Shown here piece by piece: positions 36,285 through 46,020 of a DNA stretch of 64,000 nt. The stretch is taken from the NCBI RefSeq assembly GCF_014635545.1, contig NZ_BMDA01000007.1:62001-126000 (forward strand), written 5' to 3'. The translations under genes and the position numbers were made by a program. This DNA comes from Acinetobacter courvalinii. Lineage in GTDB: Bacteria > Pseudomonadota > Gammaproteobacteria > Pseudomonadales > Moraxellaceae. A model generated the notes under the pieces. It was not told the origin of the DNA, made no database searches, and worked only from the letters and a program-made list of their open reading frames with translations. Each line of letters starts with the position of its first letter. Position 1 is the first letter of the stretch.

Positions 36285-36678
36285 GTTTTTTCTATTCATT
36301 ATTTTGTGCTTGGGGTGTGTATCACCCCTTAAGGCACAGCAGTTTGACCAGGCCTATCAGCAATGGAAAACTCAGCAACAGCTACGTGACCAGCAGTTGG
36401 CGAATCAGGCAAATAATAATTATTATTTATCCCGGCCCACTCAGCAGGCTCCACAGTGGCTTTCATCTTCTGTAAATACTCCGGGTGATAAGATTAGCTT
36501 GAATCAGGCCAGCTTGCAGCAACTCCAGATGTTAAATGGGGTAGGTGAGAAAAAAGCGCAAGCAATTATGGAATATCGGCAAAAAAATGGCGGTTTTAAA
36601 AGCGTCGATGAGTTGATGAATATCAAGGGAATCGGGCCAAAATTATTAGAGAAAAACAAAGCAAGGCTGATGTTATAA
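36253..36678 (+). CDS. comEA: ComEA-like helix-hairpin-helix DNA-binding protein
   Basis: A 141-residue secreted protein: a signal peptide (HKFFLFIILCLGCVSPLKAQ), a Gln-rich linker, and a C-terminal pair of helix-hairpin-helix motifs. These read LNQASLQQLQMLNGVGEKKA (near 79-98) and SVDELMNIKGIGPKLLEKNK (near 116-135). ComEA proteins bind incoming DNA in the periplasm during natural transformation, which fits a naturally competent genus. The start lies inside mazG, so translation is probably coupled. Confidence 0.85.
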   Translation: MILQQVCRKHKFFLFIILCLGCVSPLKAQQFDQAYQQWKTQQQLRDQQLANQANNNYYLSRPTQQAPQWLSSSVNTPGDKISLNQASLQQLQMLNGVGEKKAQAIMEYRQKNGGFKSVDELMNIKGIGPKLLEKNKARLML

Positions 36679-36818
36679 ACCTGATATTGTCATAAAGTGA
36701 TGAATGAGGTAGACAGATCTGTTGAAACTTGCAACAGAATAAATTGCCCTTTGTGTGTGTTAGAGCTATGATTAGCGACAAATTGTTATTTACGTCCTGA
36801 CGTAGGAGACAGTGTCTT

Positions 36819-38273
36819 TTGCAAACTTTGCGTGCGTCAAAATGTGGTTTGTCCACAACTCAACTTCCTTCCTCAATTCTAGATGTGATTGATAGTCTGA
36901 CTAAAGCAGGCTACGAAGCATATATTGTGGGCGGTGGTGTTCGAGATATGATGTTAGGTCTTAATCCAAAGGATTTTGACGCGGTTACTAATGCTACACC
37001 AGCTCAGGTGAAAGAAGTATTTGGTCGACGTTGCCGGATTATCGGGCGACGTTTTGAGCTGGCACATGTTTATTCCGGTCGTGAACTGATTGAAGTGGCG
37101 ACCTTCCGTGCCCCGCCGAAAAAAGCGGTCACCAGTGCCTCCGGGATGATTCTTCGTGATAATAACTGGGGGACGATTGAGCAAGATTTTGCTCGCCGAG
37201 ATTTTTCGATCAATACCCTGTATTACCAGCCACGAAAAGGGATCGTACTTGATTTCTGCCATGCGGTAGAGGATATCAAGACCCGTACCTTACGTTTTCT
37301 AGGTGAACCGGCACAGCGTTTTGAAGAAGATCCTGTACGGATGTTACGTGCATTGCGTTTTGCTGCAAAACTGAACTTCCAGATTGATCAATCCATTCTC
37401 GATGTGTTTAATGTTGAAATGACGCAATTATTGCGTGATGTCTCACCCCATCGTTTATATGATGAATCACAAAAACTGTTCACCATGGGGCATTTGACCC
37501 GTGTCTTGCCGATGTTGATCGAGTTTGGTGTGTGGAAGCAGCTATTTGCTGAAATCCAACCCAATATCACGGCATTTATTGACCGTGCTGCACGAAATAC
37601 TGATCAGCGTATTCAAGTGGGTAAAACCATCAACCCGGCATTTTTCTATGCAGTCCTGTTATGGAAACCATTTTTAGAACGTTGTGATTTCTATCTGAAC
37701 AAAGGGGTGGTACCCGCGGAAGCACGTGCACAAGCTGGACTTGATGTATTAAAACGTCAGGCGACCCGGACCATTATTCCGCGTTTTGCGGAAACCTTTA
37801 TTCGTGAAGTCTGGGAAATGCAGACCCGCTTGCTCAATCCAAAGCCACAACAGATTGAGGCTTTGGCTGGCCATGCCCGTTTCCGTGCCGGTTTTGACTT
37901 CTTGCTGTTACGTGAGAAGTCTGGCGATGGTAGTACGGAAGGGATGGGCGTCTGGTGGGAAAGCTACCAGGAAATGACCATGGATCAAAAAGAAGCGGCA
38001 ATCCGTCAATACAATCGTCAACGCAGCAAGACACGTCGTAAGGCGGTCGAAGCAGATGAGCCGAAGACGACTGAAATTGAGCCTTTGGTCAATGTCCTTG
38101 AGCCAAGAAGCCGCCGTGGTAAAAAAGAACGGGTTAGAGCGGATGAGTCTGCGAGCCGTTTTATAGAAAAAGCGGCTGGCAACTCAGGACAGGTTCATGC
38201 GGATCACCCGATCCTTAAGCGTAAACGCGTACAACGTGATTTAAGCCAAGTGGTTTTTGGGCCAACGCAATGA
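36819..38273 (+). CDS. pcnB: Poly(A) polymerase I
   Basis: The 484-residue nucleotidyltransferase adds poly(A) to RNA 3' ends and promotes decay. AYIVGGGVRDMMLGLNPKDF (near 34-53) carries the class II nucleotidyltransferase GG...D signature and is followed by DAVTNATP. ARRDFSINTLYY and DPVRMLRALRFAAKL follow. The C-terminus is rich in Arg and Lys, as usual for RNA-binding tails. The start is TTG, with AGGAG ten bases upstream. Its stop overlaps folK by four bases (ATGA). Confidence 0.94.
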   Translation: MQTLRASKCGLSTTQLPSSILDVIDSLTKAGYEAYIVGGGVRDMMLGLNPKDFDAVTNATPAQVKEVFGRRCRIIGRRFELAHVYSGRELIEVATFRAPPKKAVTSASGMILRDNNWGTIEQDFARRDFSINTLYYQPRKGIVLDFCHAVEDIKTRTLRFLGEPAQRFEEDPVRMLRALRFAAKLNFQIDQSILDVFNVEMTQLLRDVSPHRLYDESQKLFTMGHLTRVLPMLIEFGVWKQLFAEIQPNITAFIDRAARNTDQRIQVGKTINPAFFYAVLLWKPFLERCDFYLNKGVVPAEARAQAGLDVLKRQATRTIIPRFAETFIREVWEMQTRLLNPKPQQIEALAGHARFRAGFDFLLLREKSGDGSTEGMGVWWESYQEMTMDQKEAAIRQYNRQRSKTRRKAVEADEPKTTEIEPLVNVLEPRSRRGKKERVRADESASRFIEKAAGNSGQVHADHPILKRKRVQRDLSQVVFGPTQ

Positions 38274-38758
38274 CGATTCGTAGCTATATTGGTCTTGGCA
38301 GTAATTTAGGCGATTCGCAGCAGATTCTGAGTGAAGCTGTTGCGAAGCTGGCAACACTGGGTGCTGTACAGGTTTCCCGACTTTATCAAAGTCCACCGAT
38401 GGGGCCGCAAGACCAGCCGAATTACCTCAATGCAGTTGTGCAACTGGATACCGACCTTGCACCGCTTGCGCTGTTAGATCAATTACAACAATTTGAGCAA
38501 GAAGCAGGGCGTGTCCGTTTACGACGCTGGGGAGAGCGCACGCTTGATCTGGATTTGCTGATCTATGGTCAGGAGCAGATCCGCAATGAACGCTTAACAG
38601 TGCCACATGTGGGTATTTTAGAGCGTGATTTCGTCGTTATTCCCTTATTAGACCTAGATGCTCATTTACAATTAAATGATCATTCTTTAAAAGATTTAGA
38701 ACTGGTACAGCAAGCAAACTTGACTGTAATAGCAGACCAGTCTTGGGCAATCGCTTAA
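38270..38758 (+). CDS. folK: 2-amino-4-hydroxy-6-hydroxymethyldihydropteridine pyrophosphokinase
   Basis: A 162-residue HPPK, which transfers pyrophosphate from ATP to 6-hydroxymethyl-dihydropterin in folate synthesis. The motifs are YIGLGSNLGDSQQIL (near 6-20), LYQSPPMGPQDQPNYLNAV, the kinase core RRWGERTLDLDLLIYG with its metal-binding Asp pair (near 92-107), and VPHVGILERDFVVIPLLDL. Its start overlaps the pcnB stop as ATGA, so translation is coupled. Confidence 0.95.
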   Translation: MTIRSYIGLGSNLGDSQQILSEAVAKLATLGAVQVSRLYQSPPMGPQDQPNYLNAVVQLDTDLAPLALLDQLQQFEQEAGRVRLRRWGERTLDLDLLIYGQEQIRNERLTVPHVGILERDFVVIPLLDLDAHLQLNDHSLKDLELVQQANLTVIADQSWAIA

Positions 38759-38797
38759 GACTGTTTCGTTCTGGAAACGCCTGTAGAGGACATCATC

Positions 38798-39607
38798 ATG
38801 ATTAGTCTAAGTGACTTAAGAAAATTTAAAGCCGAAGGACGCAAGTTCTCATGTCTTACTTGTTACGATGCAAGTATGGCTAAAGGGATGGAATTGGCTG
38901 AAATTGATACGATTTTAATCGGTGACTCTCTTGGAATGGCGATTCAAGGCAGAGACTCTACACTTCCTGTGACGGTTGAAGATATGGCTTACCATACGGC
39001 TGCTGTACGTCGTGGTAATGCCCATGCCCTGATTATGACTGACTTGCCATTTATGAGCTATGCCACGCTTGAGGATGGTTTGAAAAATGCAAAAACTGTC
39101 ATGCAAGCTGGCGCACAAATGGTCAAGATCGAAGGCGGTGCCTGGCTGAGCGAACTGGTTACCGTGTTGACCCGTAATGGTATTCCTGTGTGTGTACATT
39201 TAGGTTTAACGCCGCAATCTGTAAATGTGTTAGGCGGCTATAAATTGCAAGCAAAAACACGTGAAGCCGCGGATCAGCTGATTGCCGACTGTCAGGCGGT
39301 GATTGATGCCGGTGCAGCAGTATTGGTACTTGAATGTGTACCTGCACAACTGGGTAAAGAAATTGCAGAACTGTTCCCGAATACACCCGTAATCGGAATT
39401 GGTGCAGGACATGAAACCGATGGGCAGGTATTGGTGGTTCAGGACATGCTTGGTCTGACCTTTGGTCGTGTTGCGCGTTTCGTTCGTAACTTCATGAAAG
39501 AGCAATCTGGCGAAACTGCCATTGTCGATGCGTTTAAAGCCTATCATGCTGCCGTGCAGGACCAGTCGTTCCCAGCCAAAGAACATACTTTTCAGGTTGA
39601 GCTTTAA
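38798..39607 (+). CDS. panB: 3-methyl-2-oxobutanoate hydroxymethyltransferase
   Basis: This 269-residue TIM-barrel enzyme adds a hydroxymethyl group from methylene-THF to ketoisovalerate, the first committed step to pantothenate. LTCYDASMAKGMELAEIDTI, LIGDSLGMAIQGRDSTLPVT (metal ligand Asp near 45), VKIEGGAWLSE and the catalytic-region VCVHLGLTPQSVNVLGG are all present; VIGIGAGHETDGQVLVVQDM closes the barrel. It is followed three bases later by panC. Confidence 0.97.
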   Translation: MISLSDLRKFKAEGRKFSCLTCYDASMAKGMELAEIDTILIGDSLGMAIQGRDSTLPVTVEDMAYHTAAVRRGNAHALIMTDLPFMSYATLEDGLKNAKTVMQAGAQMVKIEGGAWLSELVTVLTRNGIPVCVHLGLTPQSVNVLGGYKLQAKTREAADQLIADCQAVIDAGAAVLVLECVPAQLGKEIAELFPNTPVIGIGAGHETDGQVLVVQDMLGLTFGRVARFVRNFMKEQSGETAIVDAFKAYHAAVQDQSFPAKEHTFQVEL

Positions 39608-39610
39608 TCC

Positions 39611-40456
39611 ATGAAAACTGAAACAACGATACAAGGCTTAACTGCGTCACTTTCTCCTGCGCGTAGTTCAAAGAAACTGATTGGTTTTGTACCGACCATG
39701 GGCAATCTGCATGAAGGTCATTTGACCTTGGTGCGTGAAGCAAAAAAACTGTGTGATGTGGTGGTGGTCAGTATTTTCGTCAATCCAATCCAGTTTGGCG
39801 CAGGCGAGGATTTTGATAGTTATCCACGTACATTAGAGCAAGACAGCCGCTTATTGGCGGATGTGGGCTGCGATATTATTTTTGCACCCACTGTTGAGCA
39901 AATGTACGGGACACAGCTGCGTTTGACCAATATCAGTGTGGGTCAGATTACCGATGACCTGTGTGGAAAATCACGTCCAGGTCATTTTGATGGCGTTGCA
40001 GTTGTGGTGACCAAGCTGTTCAATATTGTACAGCCTGATTTCGCGTTCTTCGGGCAAAAGGACTATCAGCAACTGGCTGTCATTCGTCAGCTGGTACAAG
40101 ACCTGAACATGCCGCTTGAAGTGATTGGCGTGCCGATTGTACGGGCCGAAGATGGTTTGGCTTTAAGTTCTCGTAATGGTTATTTAACCGAAGAGCAACG
40201 GGCAATTGCACCCACTATTTATCAATCGCTCAAACAGGCTGAACAGCAATTGCATGAAGGGCAGGCACTCAACCAAGTGTTAGCAAATATCTCGACGCAA
40301 TTGACACAGGCTGGCTTTGTTGTGGATTATGTGGAAGCTCGTCAGACCAACCTGCAACCGATTGCGCAATTTGATCAGGACCTTGTTGTTTTTGTTGCTG
40401 CAAAACTGGGTGCAACCCGTTTGATTGATAACCTACAAGTTGATTTTAAAACATAA
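39611..40456 (+). CDS. panC: Pantothenate synthetase
   Basis: The 281-residue ligase joins pantoate and beta-alanine using ATP. It shows [20 protein letters not shown] (the HxGH nucleotidyl-transfer motif, near 27-46), [55 protein letters not shown] and the KMSKS-like [10 protein letters not shown]. No panD is adjacent, so beta-alanine supply is encoded elsewhere. Position three bases after panB indicates one operon. Confidence 0.97.
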   Translation: MKTETTIQGLTASLSPARSSKKLIGFVPTMGNLHEGHLTLVREAKKLCDVVVVSIFVNPIQFGAGEDFDSYPRTLEQDSRLLADVGCDIIFAPTVEQMYGTQLRLTNISVGQITDDLCGKSRPGHFDGVAVVVTKLFNIVQPDFAFFGQKDYQQLAVIRQLVQDLNMPLEVIGVPIVRAEDGLALSSRNGYLTEEQRAIAPTIYQSLKQAEQQLHEGQALNQVLANISTQLTQAGFVVDYVEARQTNLQPIAQFDQDLVVFVAAKLGATRLIDNLQVDFKT

Positions 40457-40476
40457 AAAATGAAGGGCAAAATGCC

Positions 40477-41328
40477 ATGAAGCGTATTCTTATCGTGACA
40501 GGACAATCAGGCTCAGGCAAATCATCTGCATTACAAGTGCTTGAAGACTTGGGCTATTATTGTATAGATAACTTACCTTTGGCATTATTGCCTGAAATTG
40601 TGGCGAAACTGGATCACGAGAATAATCTTGAACAGTTGGCACTGGGCGTAGACATCCGCAGTACCCGTGCCGATATGCAAGAGTTCGATCATGTGTTTGA
40701 GCAATTACAACGCCATGGTTCGGTGGATATTATTTATCTGACCACACAGGATCAGGATTTGATTGCACGTTTTAGTGCATCACGTCGACCGCATCCGTTG
40801 GCCAGCCGCTTCAATAGCCTGTTGCAATGTATTCAGGAAGAGAAGCAACTGCTGATTCCGATCCAGTTTCGTTCTACCGTACATATTGATACCACGGATA
40901 AAAGCGTCCATGATTTAAAACATATTCTATTGTCTAAACTGGGGCAGTCGGATAACTTAATTGTAATTTTACAGTCTTTTGGCTATAAGCACGGTATTCC
41001 ACTCGATGCGGATTATGTATTTGACGTACGCCATTTACCAAATCCACATTGGGACTTAGAATTACGCCGTTTTTCAGGTTTAGATGAACCTGTGCGCCGC
41101 TTTTTAGAAGGCAGTCAACAAACCAATGAAATGTTTGAAGATATTTATGGCTTTCTTGATAAGTGGTTACCCGCTTTTGCTGAAGGACATCGCCATTACA
41201 TGACCATTTCCGTGGGATGTACGGGCGGGCAGCATCGTTCGGTTTATATCGTGGATAGACTCAAACAGGCCCTTGAGGCAAAATGGGCTGTCCAAATCTT
41301 ACATAGAGAAATGAAGCACTGGTCATGA
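40477..41328 (+). CDS. rapZ: RNase adapter protein RapZ
   Basis: A 283-residue P-loop protein. In enterobacteria RapZ brings RNase E to the sRNA GlmZ and so sets GlmS levels. The Walker A is [20 protein letters not shown] (near 7-26), CIDNLPL follows, and the C-terminal domain has [19 protein letters not shown] and [18 protein letters not shown]. Whether the GlmZ pathway exists in this organism is not shown. Its stop overlaps the HPr gene by four bases, as with npr in E. coli. Confidence 0.94.
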   Translation: MKRILIVTGQSGSGKSSALQVLEDLGYYCIDNLPLALLPEIVAKLDHENNLEQLALGVDIRSTRADMQEFDHVFEQLQRHGSVDIIYLTTQDQDLIARFSASRRPHPLASRFNSLLQCIQEEKQLLIPIQFRSTVHIDTTDKSVHDLKHILLSKLGQSDNLIVILQSFGYKHGIPLDADYVFDVRHLPNPHWDLELRRFSGLDEPVRRFLEGSQQTNEMFEDIYGFLDKWLPAFAEGHRHYMTISVGCTGGQHRSVYIVDRLKQALEAKWAVQILHREMKHWS

Positions 41329-41594
41329 TAGACACAACAATTGATGTAATTAATAAACTCGGCTTACACGCTCGCGCATCTGGTAAACTGATTGAAGTGA
41401 CGACAAAATTTCGTTCTTCTATCCAGATTGGTAAGGGCGATAAGTTAGTTGATGCAAAAAATATTATGTCATTGTTGATGTTGGGTGCAGGTAAAGGCAC
41501 CACATTAAGACTGGTGATTGAGGGTGCTGATGAAGACAAGGCACTGGAAGAAATTCAAACGCTGTTCGCAGCAAAATTTTACGAGGCAGAGTAA
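41325..41594 (+). CDS. HPr-family phosphocarrier (NPr-like)
   Basis: An 89-residue PTS phosphocarrier. The phosphorylated His is in [15 protein letters not shown] (His15), and [14 protein letters not shown] carries the conserved Ser segment near 46. The ATGA overlap with rapZ matches the rapZ-npr arrangement of nitrogen-type PTS clusters, so NPr is more likely than a sugar-PTS HPr. The usual partners rpoN, hpf and ptsN are not next to it. Confidence 0.9.
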   Translation: MIDTTIDVINKLGLHARASGKLIEVTTKFRSSIQIGKGDKLVDAKNIMSLLMLGAGKGTTLRLVIEGADEDKALEEIQTLFAAKFYEAE

Positions 41595-41596
41595 TA

Positions 41597-42130
41597 GTGG
41601 CACGTGGTCCCCAACGTTATACAGATGAAGATTTTGAGTCATTAGAAGGGCGTGCGAGTCGAACTGAGCAAAAAAAGGCAGTTCAGCGCATGGCCGCTTT
41701 GGGTGAGCAGTTGGCTCAACTGAATCCAAAGCAGATTCAAAAACTTCCTGTCGATGAGCGTTTAATTGATGCCTTGCTTGAAGTGCAGAAAATTAGCTCA
41801 TTTGAAGCGCGTCGTCGTCAGTTCCAACGCGTTGGTAAGTTATTGCGTAATGAAGATGAGAGCACAATTTTATCTTATCTCACGCCGCAACAAGGCGCTA
41901 AAAAACAAATGCAATTGATGCGTTGGGTTGATCGTATGATTGATCAAGGCGACCCAATTATTAATGAGTTTAGTAAAGTATTTAATGCTTCTGAACGCCA
42001 TACCTTGCGTCAGCATGTATTACGTATTCATCGTGATATCAAGCAGCAGGTCAGTGAAGAAGAGCTTGAAGCTTCGAAACGTAAGCTCGTCAATTATGTT
42101 CAACAGGTCGCGCTGTTATCTGAACAGTAA
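41597..42130 (+). CDS. darP: Ribosome biogenesis factor DarP/YjgA (DUF615)
   Basis: The 177-residue basic, helical protein starts with GTG two bases after the HPr stop. Features of the DUF615 family are an acidic-start QRYTDEDFESLEGRASRTEQ, the LAQLNPKQIQKLPVDERLID segment (near 39-58), FEARRRQFQRVGKLLRNED and a long C-terminal helix. DarP associates with late 50S precursors in E. coli. A terminator follows and closes this forward operon. Confidence 0.92.
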   Translation: MARGPQRYTDEDFESLEGRASRTEQKKAVQRMAALGEQLAQLNPKQIQKLPVDERLIDALLEVQKISSFEARRRQFQRVGKLLRNEDESTILSYLTPQQGAKKQMQLMRWVDRMIDQGDPIINEFSKVFNASERHTLRQHVLRIHRDIKQQVSEEELEASKRKLVNYVQQVALLSEQ

Positions 42131-42140
42131 GGTTTAAAAT

Positions 42141-42174
42141 AAAAAAGAAGTTTCCTCGGAAACTTCTTTTTTTT
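42141..42174. terminator. Bidirectional terminator after darP
   Basis: AGAAGTTTCC (42146-42155) pairs with GGAAACTTCT (42158-42167) across a two-base loop (four with end fraying), flanked by an A run and a T run. Confidence 0.92.
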
Positions 42175-42184
42175 ATCTGCTGTA

Positions 42185-43828
42185 TTAATTTCCGAATTCG
42201 CTATTGGCTCGTTGTTTTGCCCATTCCCTTAAAATAAATTTCTGCAATTTTCCGGTCGAGGTTTTTGGAATCTCGGCGATCACCACATCTTTTGGAACTT
42301 TAAAGCGGGCCAGTTGTTGCTGACAATGCGCAATAATCTCTTCAGGGGTTGCGGTTGCTCCCTGTTTGAGTTCAATAAAGGCACAAGGTACTTCCTGCCA
42401 GCGTTGATCCGGTTTTGCCACGACTGCAGCAGTCAATACAGCAGGGTGGCGGTAGAGTACATCTTCTACTTCGAGCGATGAAATATTCTCTCCGCCTGAA
42501 ATGATAATATCTTTTGAGCGATCTGTGATCTTGGCATAACCGTCGGGATGGCTCACCGCCAGATCTCCGGTATGAAACCAGCCACCTTTAAAGGCTTCCT
42601 GCGTGGCTTCGGGATTTTTTAAATAGCCTTTCATGACAATATTGCCACGGAACATGATTTCACCCATGGTTTGTCCATCATTGGGAACTGGTTGCATGGT
42701 TTCTGGATCAAGTACCCGCATACTGTCCTGTAAAGGGTAGGGTACGCCTTGACGTGAATGCAGTTGTGCCTGTTCCTGTATGGATAAATCATTCCAGCCT
42801 GCCTGTGAGGCACATAAGGCCGAAGGACCATAGGTTTCAGTCAGACCATAAACATGATTTACATTGATGTCGAGATGATGCATCCCTTCAATAATCGCCA
42901 CGGGTGGAGCAGCGCCAGCCACCATGACTTCGACATGATGATCAAATGAGGTTCGCTGTTCTGAAGGAGCGTTAATCAGCATGGACAGTACAATTGGTGC
43001 GCCACAGAAGTAATCAACTTTATATTGCGCAATATATTTAAAAATCAGGACAGGATCGACGCGACGCAGACAGATATTGGTACCGCCACTGGCCGCAATA
43101 GACCAGGCAAAGCACCAGCCATTGCAATGGAACAGAGGAAGTGTCCAGAGATATACCGCCCGTGGTTTCATGCCGCAGGCTAGAATGTTGCTGGCTGCAT
43201 TCAGGTAAGCACCACGGTGATGATAAACCACGCCTTTAGGATTGCCAGTGGTGCCTGAGGTATAGTTAAGACTGATTGCATCCCATTCATCTTGCGGGAG
43301 TAACCATTCAAATTCAGGATTTCCTTGAGCAAGCCATGATTCATATTCATATTGTCCGATGGCAATCTGCTCGCCTTCAAACTCGGAATCAAATACATCA
43401 ATCACCACGATCTCTTGCGGCACCAGTTTAAGTGCTTCTGCCGCGACTTCACGAAATTCTGGATCAACCAGCAGTACCTTGGATTCAGCATGTTCCAGCA
43501 TAAAGGCGATGGTTTTGGCATCAAGGCGGGTATTTAAGGTATTGAGTACGGCACCCGCCATTGGCACGGCAAAATGTGCTTCGATCATGGCAGGAATATT
43601 GGGAAGCAACACAGACACAGTATCGTTTTTTTGAATTCCCAGTTTTGCCAGTTGATGTGCAAACTGGCGGCAGCGTTGATAGGTGTGTTGCCATGTGATT
43701 TGACGTTCGCCATGAATAATTGCAGCTTGCTGAGGGTAAATATAAGCCGCACGTTCTAAATAACGTAACGGAGACAGGGCTACAAAATTGGCAGCTGTTC
43801 GTGGTAATTCGTCGTATGCACTGACCAT
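42185..43828 (-). CDS. Acyl-CoA synthetase, AMP-forming
   Basis: A 547-residue ANL-family ligase that activates a carboxylic acid as acyl-AMP and then acyl-CoA. The P-loop-like motif is LNYTSGTTGNPKGVVYHHRG (near 187-206), the A5 motif VYGLTETYGPS (near 327), and the hinge is GWFHTGDLAVSHPDGY. The A8-A10 stretch ITDRSKDIIISGGENISSLE ends with PKTSTGKLQKFILRE carrying the catalytic Lys. The start MVSAYDELPRTAANFVALSP resembles medium/long-chain or DmdB-like ligases. Substrate length is unknown. Confidence 0.88.
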   Translation of the reverse strand: MVSAYDELPRTAANFVALSPLRYLERAAYIYPQQAAIIHGERQITWQHTYQRCRQFAHQLAKLGIQKNDTVSVLLPNIPAMIEAHFAVPMAGAVLNTLNTRLDAKTIAFMLEHAESKVLLVDPEFREVAAEALKLVPQEIVVIDVFDSEFEGEQIAIGQYEYESWLAQGNPEFEWLLPQDEWDAISLNYTSGTTGNPKGVVYHHRGAYLNAASNILACGMKPRAVYLWTLPLFHCNGWCFAWSIAASGGTNICLRRVDPVLIFKYIAQYKVDYFCGAPIVLSMLINAPSEQRTSFDHHVEVMVAGAAPPVAIIEGMHHLDINVNHVYGLTETYGPSALCASQAGWNDLSIQEQAQLHSRQGVPYPLQDSMRVLDPETMQPVPNDGQTMGEIMFRGNIVMKGYLKNPEATQEAFKGGWFHTGDLAVSHPDGYAKITDRSKDIIISGGENISSLEVEDVLYRHPAVLTAAVVAKPDQRWQEVPCAFIELKQGATATPEEIIAHCQQQLARFKVPKDVVIAEIPKTSTGKLQKFILREWAKQRANSEFGN

Positions 43829-44045
43829 GTGTATTGCTCCATTTTATGTTGTTTTCATTATTGACTAAACTATTCTGTCGTCGAGTCTAAATCATTTAGG
43901 CTTTAGTCGGAGGGGAATCGTAAGAGATATCGGGTTTTTCTGGTCCAAAGGTTTCATCCACAGCTAAACCCGTGTAAAATCTTGGATACTTTTTTATCCG
44001 CCGTTTTTTATCTTTTGAGGCCTCGCCTCAATACATAATCTCGCG

Positions 44046-44074
44046 GTGATATGCTCCTTCGTATAGGGCATCAC
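44046..44074 (+). promoter_or_regulatory. Candidate thrS translational operator mimicking the tRNA-Thr anticodon arm
   Basis: GTGAT-(at)-GC-(t)-CCT (44046-44058) pairs with AGG-GC-ATCAC (44065-44074), leaving the six-base loop TCGTAT. CGT at 44060-44062 is the tRNA-Thr anticodon CGU and spans -33 to -31 relative to the thrS ATG. In E. coli an anticodon-like hairpin with CGU at nearly this position lets threonyl-tRNA synthetase repress its own mRNA. A GAGGC-ctc-GCCTC hairpin lies just upstream at 44019-44031. AAGGA follows the element. Confidence 0.6.
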
Positions 44075-44092
44075 TCCTTAAGGATTTTTTAT

Positions 44093-46015
44093 ATGCCAAT
44101 CATTACTTTACCAAATGGTGATCAGAAACAGTTTGATCAGCCAATTTCCGTAATGGAACTTGCTCAGAGCATTGGTCCGGGTCTTGCAAAAAATACAGTT
44201 GCTGGCCGTATCAATGATCGCTTGGTGGATGCTTGTGATTTAATCACAGAAGATGCGACAGTTCAGATTATTACCCCGAAAGATGAAGAGGGTTTAGAAA
44301 TCATTCGTCACTCTTGTGCGCATCTGGTCGGACATGCGGTTAAGCAGTTGTTCCCGGAAGCGAAAATGGTGATCGGTCCTGTGATCGAAGAAGGTTTCTA
44401 CTACGACATCTGGATGCCACGTCCGTTTACGCTGGATGATATGGCAGCAATCGAAGAGCGCATGAAAAAGCTCATCGATCAGGACTATGACGTTGTTAAA
44501 AAGATGACACCGCGTGAAGATGTGATTGCAGAATTCACAGCACGTGGCGAAGAATATAAGTTACGCTTGATTGCAGACATGCCGAATGAAACTCAAATGG
44601 GCTTGTACTACCATCAAGATTATTTAGATATGTGCCGTGGTCCACACGTACCGAATACTAAATTCTTAAAATCATTCAAGCTCACTAAAATCTCTGGTGC
44701 ATACTGGCGTGGTGATGCGAAAAATGAACAATTACAACGTATTTACGGTACAGCCTGGGCTGACAAAAAACAGTTAGCGGCTTATATCAAACGTATTGAA
44801 GAAGCTGAAAAGCGTGATCACCGTAAAATTGGTAAAGCGCTAGATTTGTTCCATATGCAAGAAGAAGCACCAGGTATGGTGTTCTGGCATCCGAACGGCT
44901 GGACCATTTATCAAGTGCTTGAACAATACATGCGTAAAGTTCAGCAAGACAATGGTTATCAGGAAATCAAGACGCCGCAAATCGTAGATTTTACGCTTTG
45001 GGAAAAGTCTGGTCATGCGGCAAACTATGCTGAAAACATGTTTACGACTCATTCGGAAAGTCGTAACTATGCAGTGAAGCCAATGAACTGCCCATGTCAC
45101 GTACAGGTCTTTAACCAGGGTTTGAAATCTTACCGTGATTTACCAATCCGTTTAGCTGAGTTTGGTTCTTGTCACCGTAACGAGCCATCAGGTTCTTTAC
45201 ACGGTATTATGCGTGTTCGTGGCTTTACCCAAGATGATGCCCATATTTTCTGTACCAAAGAACAGATTGGTAAAGAAGTTGCAGATTTTATTAAGCTGAC
45301 TTTAGACGTTTATAAAGACTTCGGTTTTGAAGACGTACAAATGAAGCTCTCTACACGTCCAGAAAAACGTGTGGGTGATGACGCACTTTGGGATCTGGCG
45401 GAAAAATCTTTGGCAGATGCGCTTGATGATGCTGGCTTGGCATGGGACTTGCAACCTGGTGAAGGTGCGTTCTATGGTCCGAAAATTGAATTTTCATTGA
45501 AAGACTGCTTAGGCCGTATCTGGCAGTGCGGTACCATCCAATGTGACTTCAACTTGCCGATCCGTTTAGATGCTTCTTATGTCACAGAAGACAATGAGCG
45601 TGACCAACCTGTGATGCTGCATCGTGCAATTCTTGGCAGTTTTGAGCGTTTTATTGGTATACTAATTGAACACTATGCGGGTTTCATGCCACCGTGGCTT
45701 ACACCAATTCAAGCGTGTGTCATGAACATTACTGATTCACAAGCAGAAGCAAGTGAACAGGTGGTCGCAAAACTCAAAGAAAATGGCCTTCGTGCTATTT
45801 CCGACTTGAGAAATGAAAAAATCGGATTTAAGATTCGTGAGCGTACCCTAGAGCGTATTCCTTACCTTCTAGTTCTTGGTGACCGAGAAGTTGAAGAAGG
45901 TACAGTTAATGTGCGTACTCGCTCAGGAAAAAATTTAGGTACTATGTCAGTAGATGCATTTATTGACTTAGTGAAATCTGCCGTTGCCGAACGTGGCCGG
46001 TACATTGTGGAGTAA
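44093..46015 (+). CDS. thrS: Threonine-tRNA ligase
   Basis: The 640-residue class II synthetase charges tRNA-Thr. It has an N-terminal TGS domain ([17 protein letters not shown]), an editing domain with [19 protein letters not shown] (near 73) and the class II core. Zinc ligands are the Cys in [10 protein letters not shown] (near 333) and later His residues; motif 2 is [21 protein letters not shown] start at the ATG at 44093, with AAGGA upstream; a longer frame from 44051 would run through the operator hairpin. infC begins five bases after its stop. Confidence 0.96.
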   Translation: MPIITLPNGDQKQFDQPISVMELAQSIGPGLAKNTVAGRINDRLVDACDLITEDATVQIITPKDEEGLEIIRHSCAHLVGHAVKQLFPEAKMVIGPVIEEGFYYDIWMPRPFTLDDMAAIEERMKKLIDQDYDVVKKMTPREDVIAEFTARGEEYKLRLIADMPNETQMGLYYHQDYLDMCRGPHVPNTKFLKSFKLTKISGAYWRGDAKNEQLQRIYGTAWADKKQLAAYIKRIEEAEKRDHRKIGKALDLFHMQEEAPGMVFWHPNGWTIYQVLEQYMRKVQQDNGYQEIKTPQIVDFTLWEKSGHAANYAENMFTTHSESRNYAVKPMNCPCHVQVFNQGLKSYRDLPIRLAEFGSCHRNEPSGSLHGIMRVRGFTQDDAHIFCTKEQIGKEVADFIKLTLDVYKDFGFEDVQMKLSTRPEKRVGDDALWDLAEKSLADALDDAGLAWDLQPGEGAFYGPKIEFSLKDCLGRIWQCGTIQCDFNLPIRLDASYVTEDNERDQPVMLHRAILGSFERFIGILIEHYAGFMPPWLTPIQACVMNITDSQAEASEQVVAKLKENGLRAISDLRNEKIGFKIRERTLERIPYLLVLGDREVEEGTVNVRTRSGKNLGTMSVDAFIDLVKSAVAERGRYIVE

Positions 46016-46020
46016 TAAAG

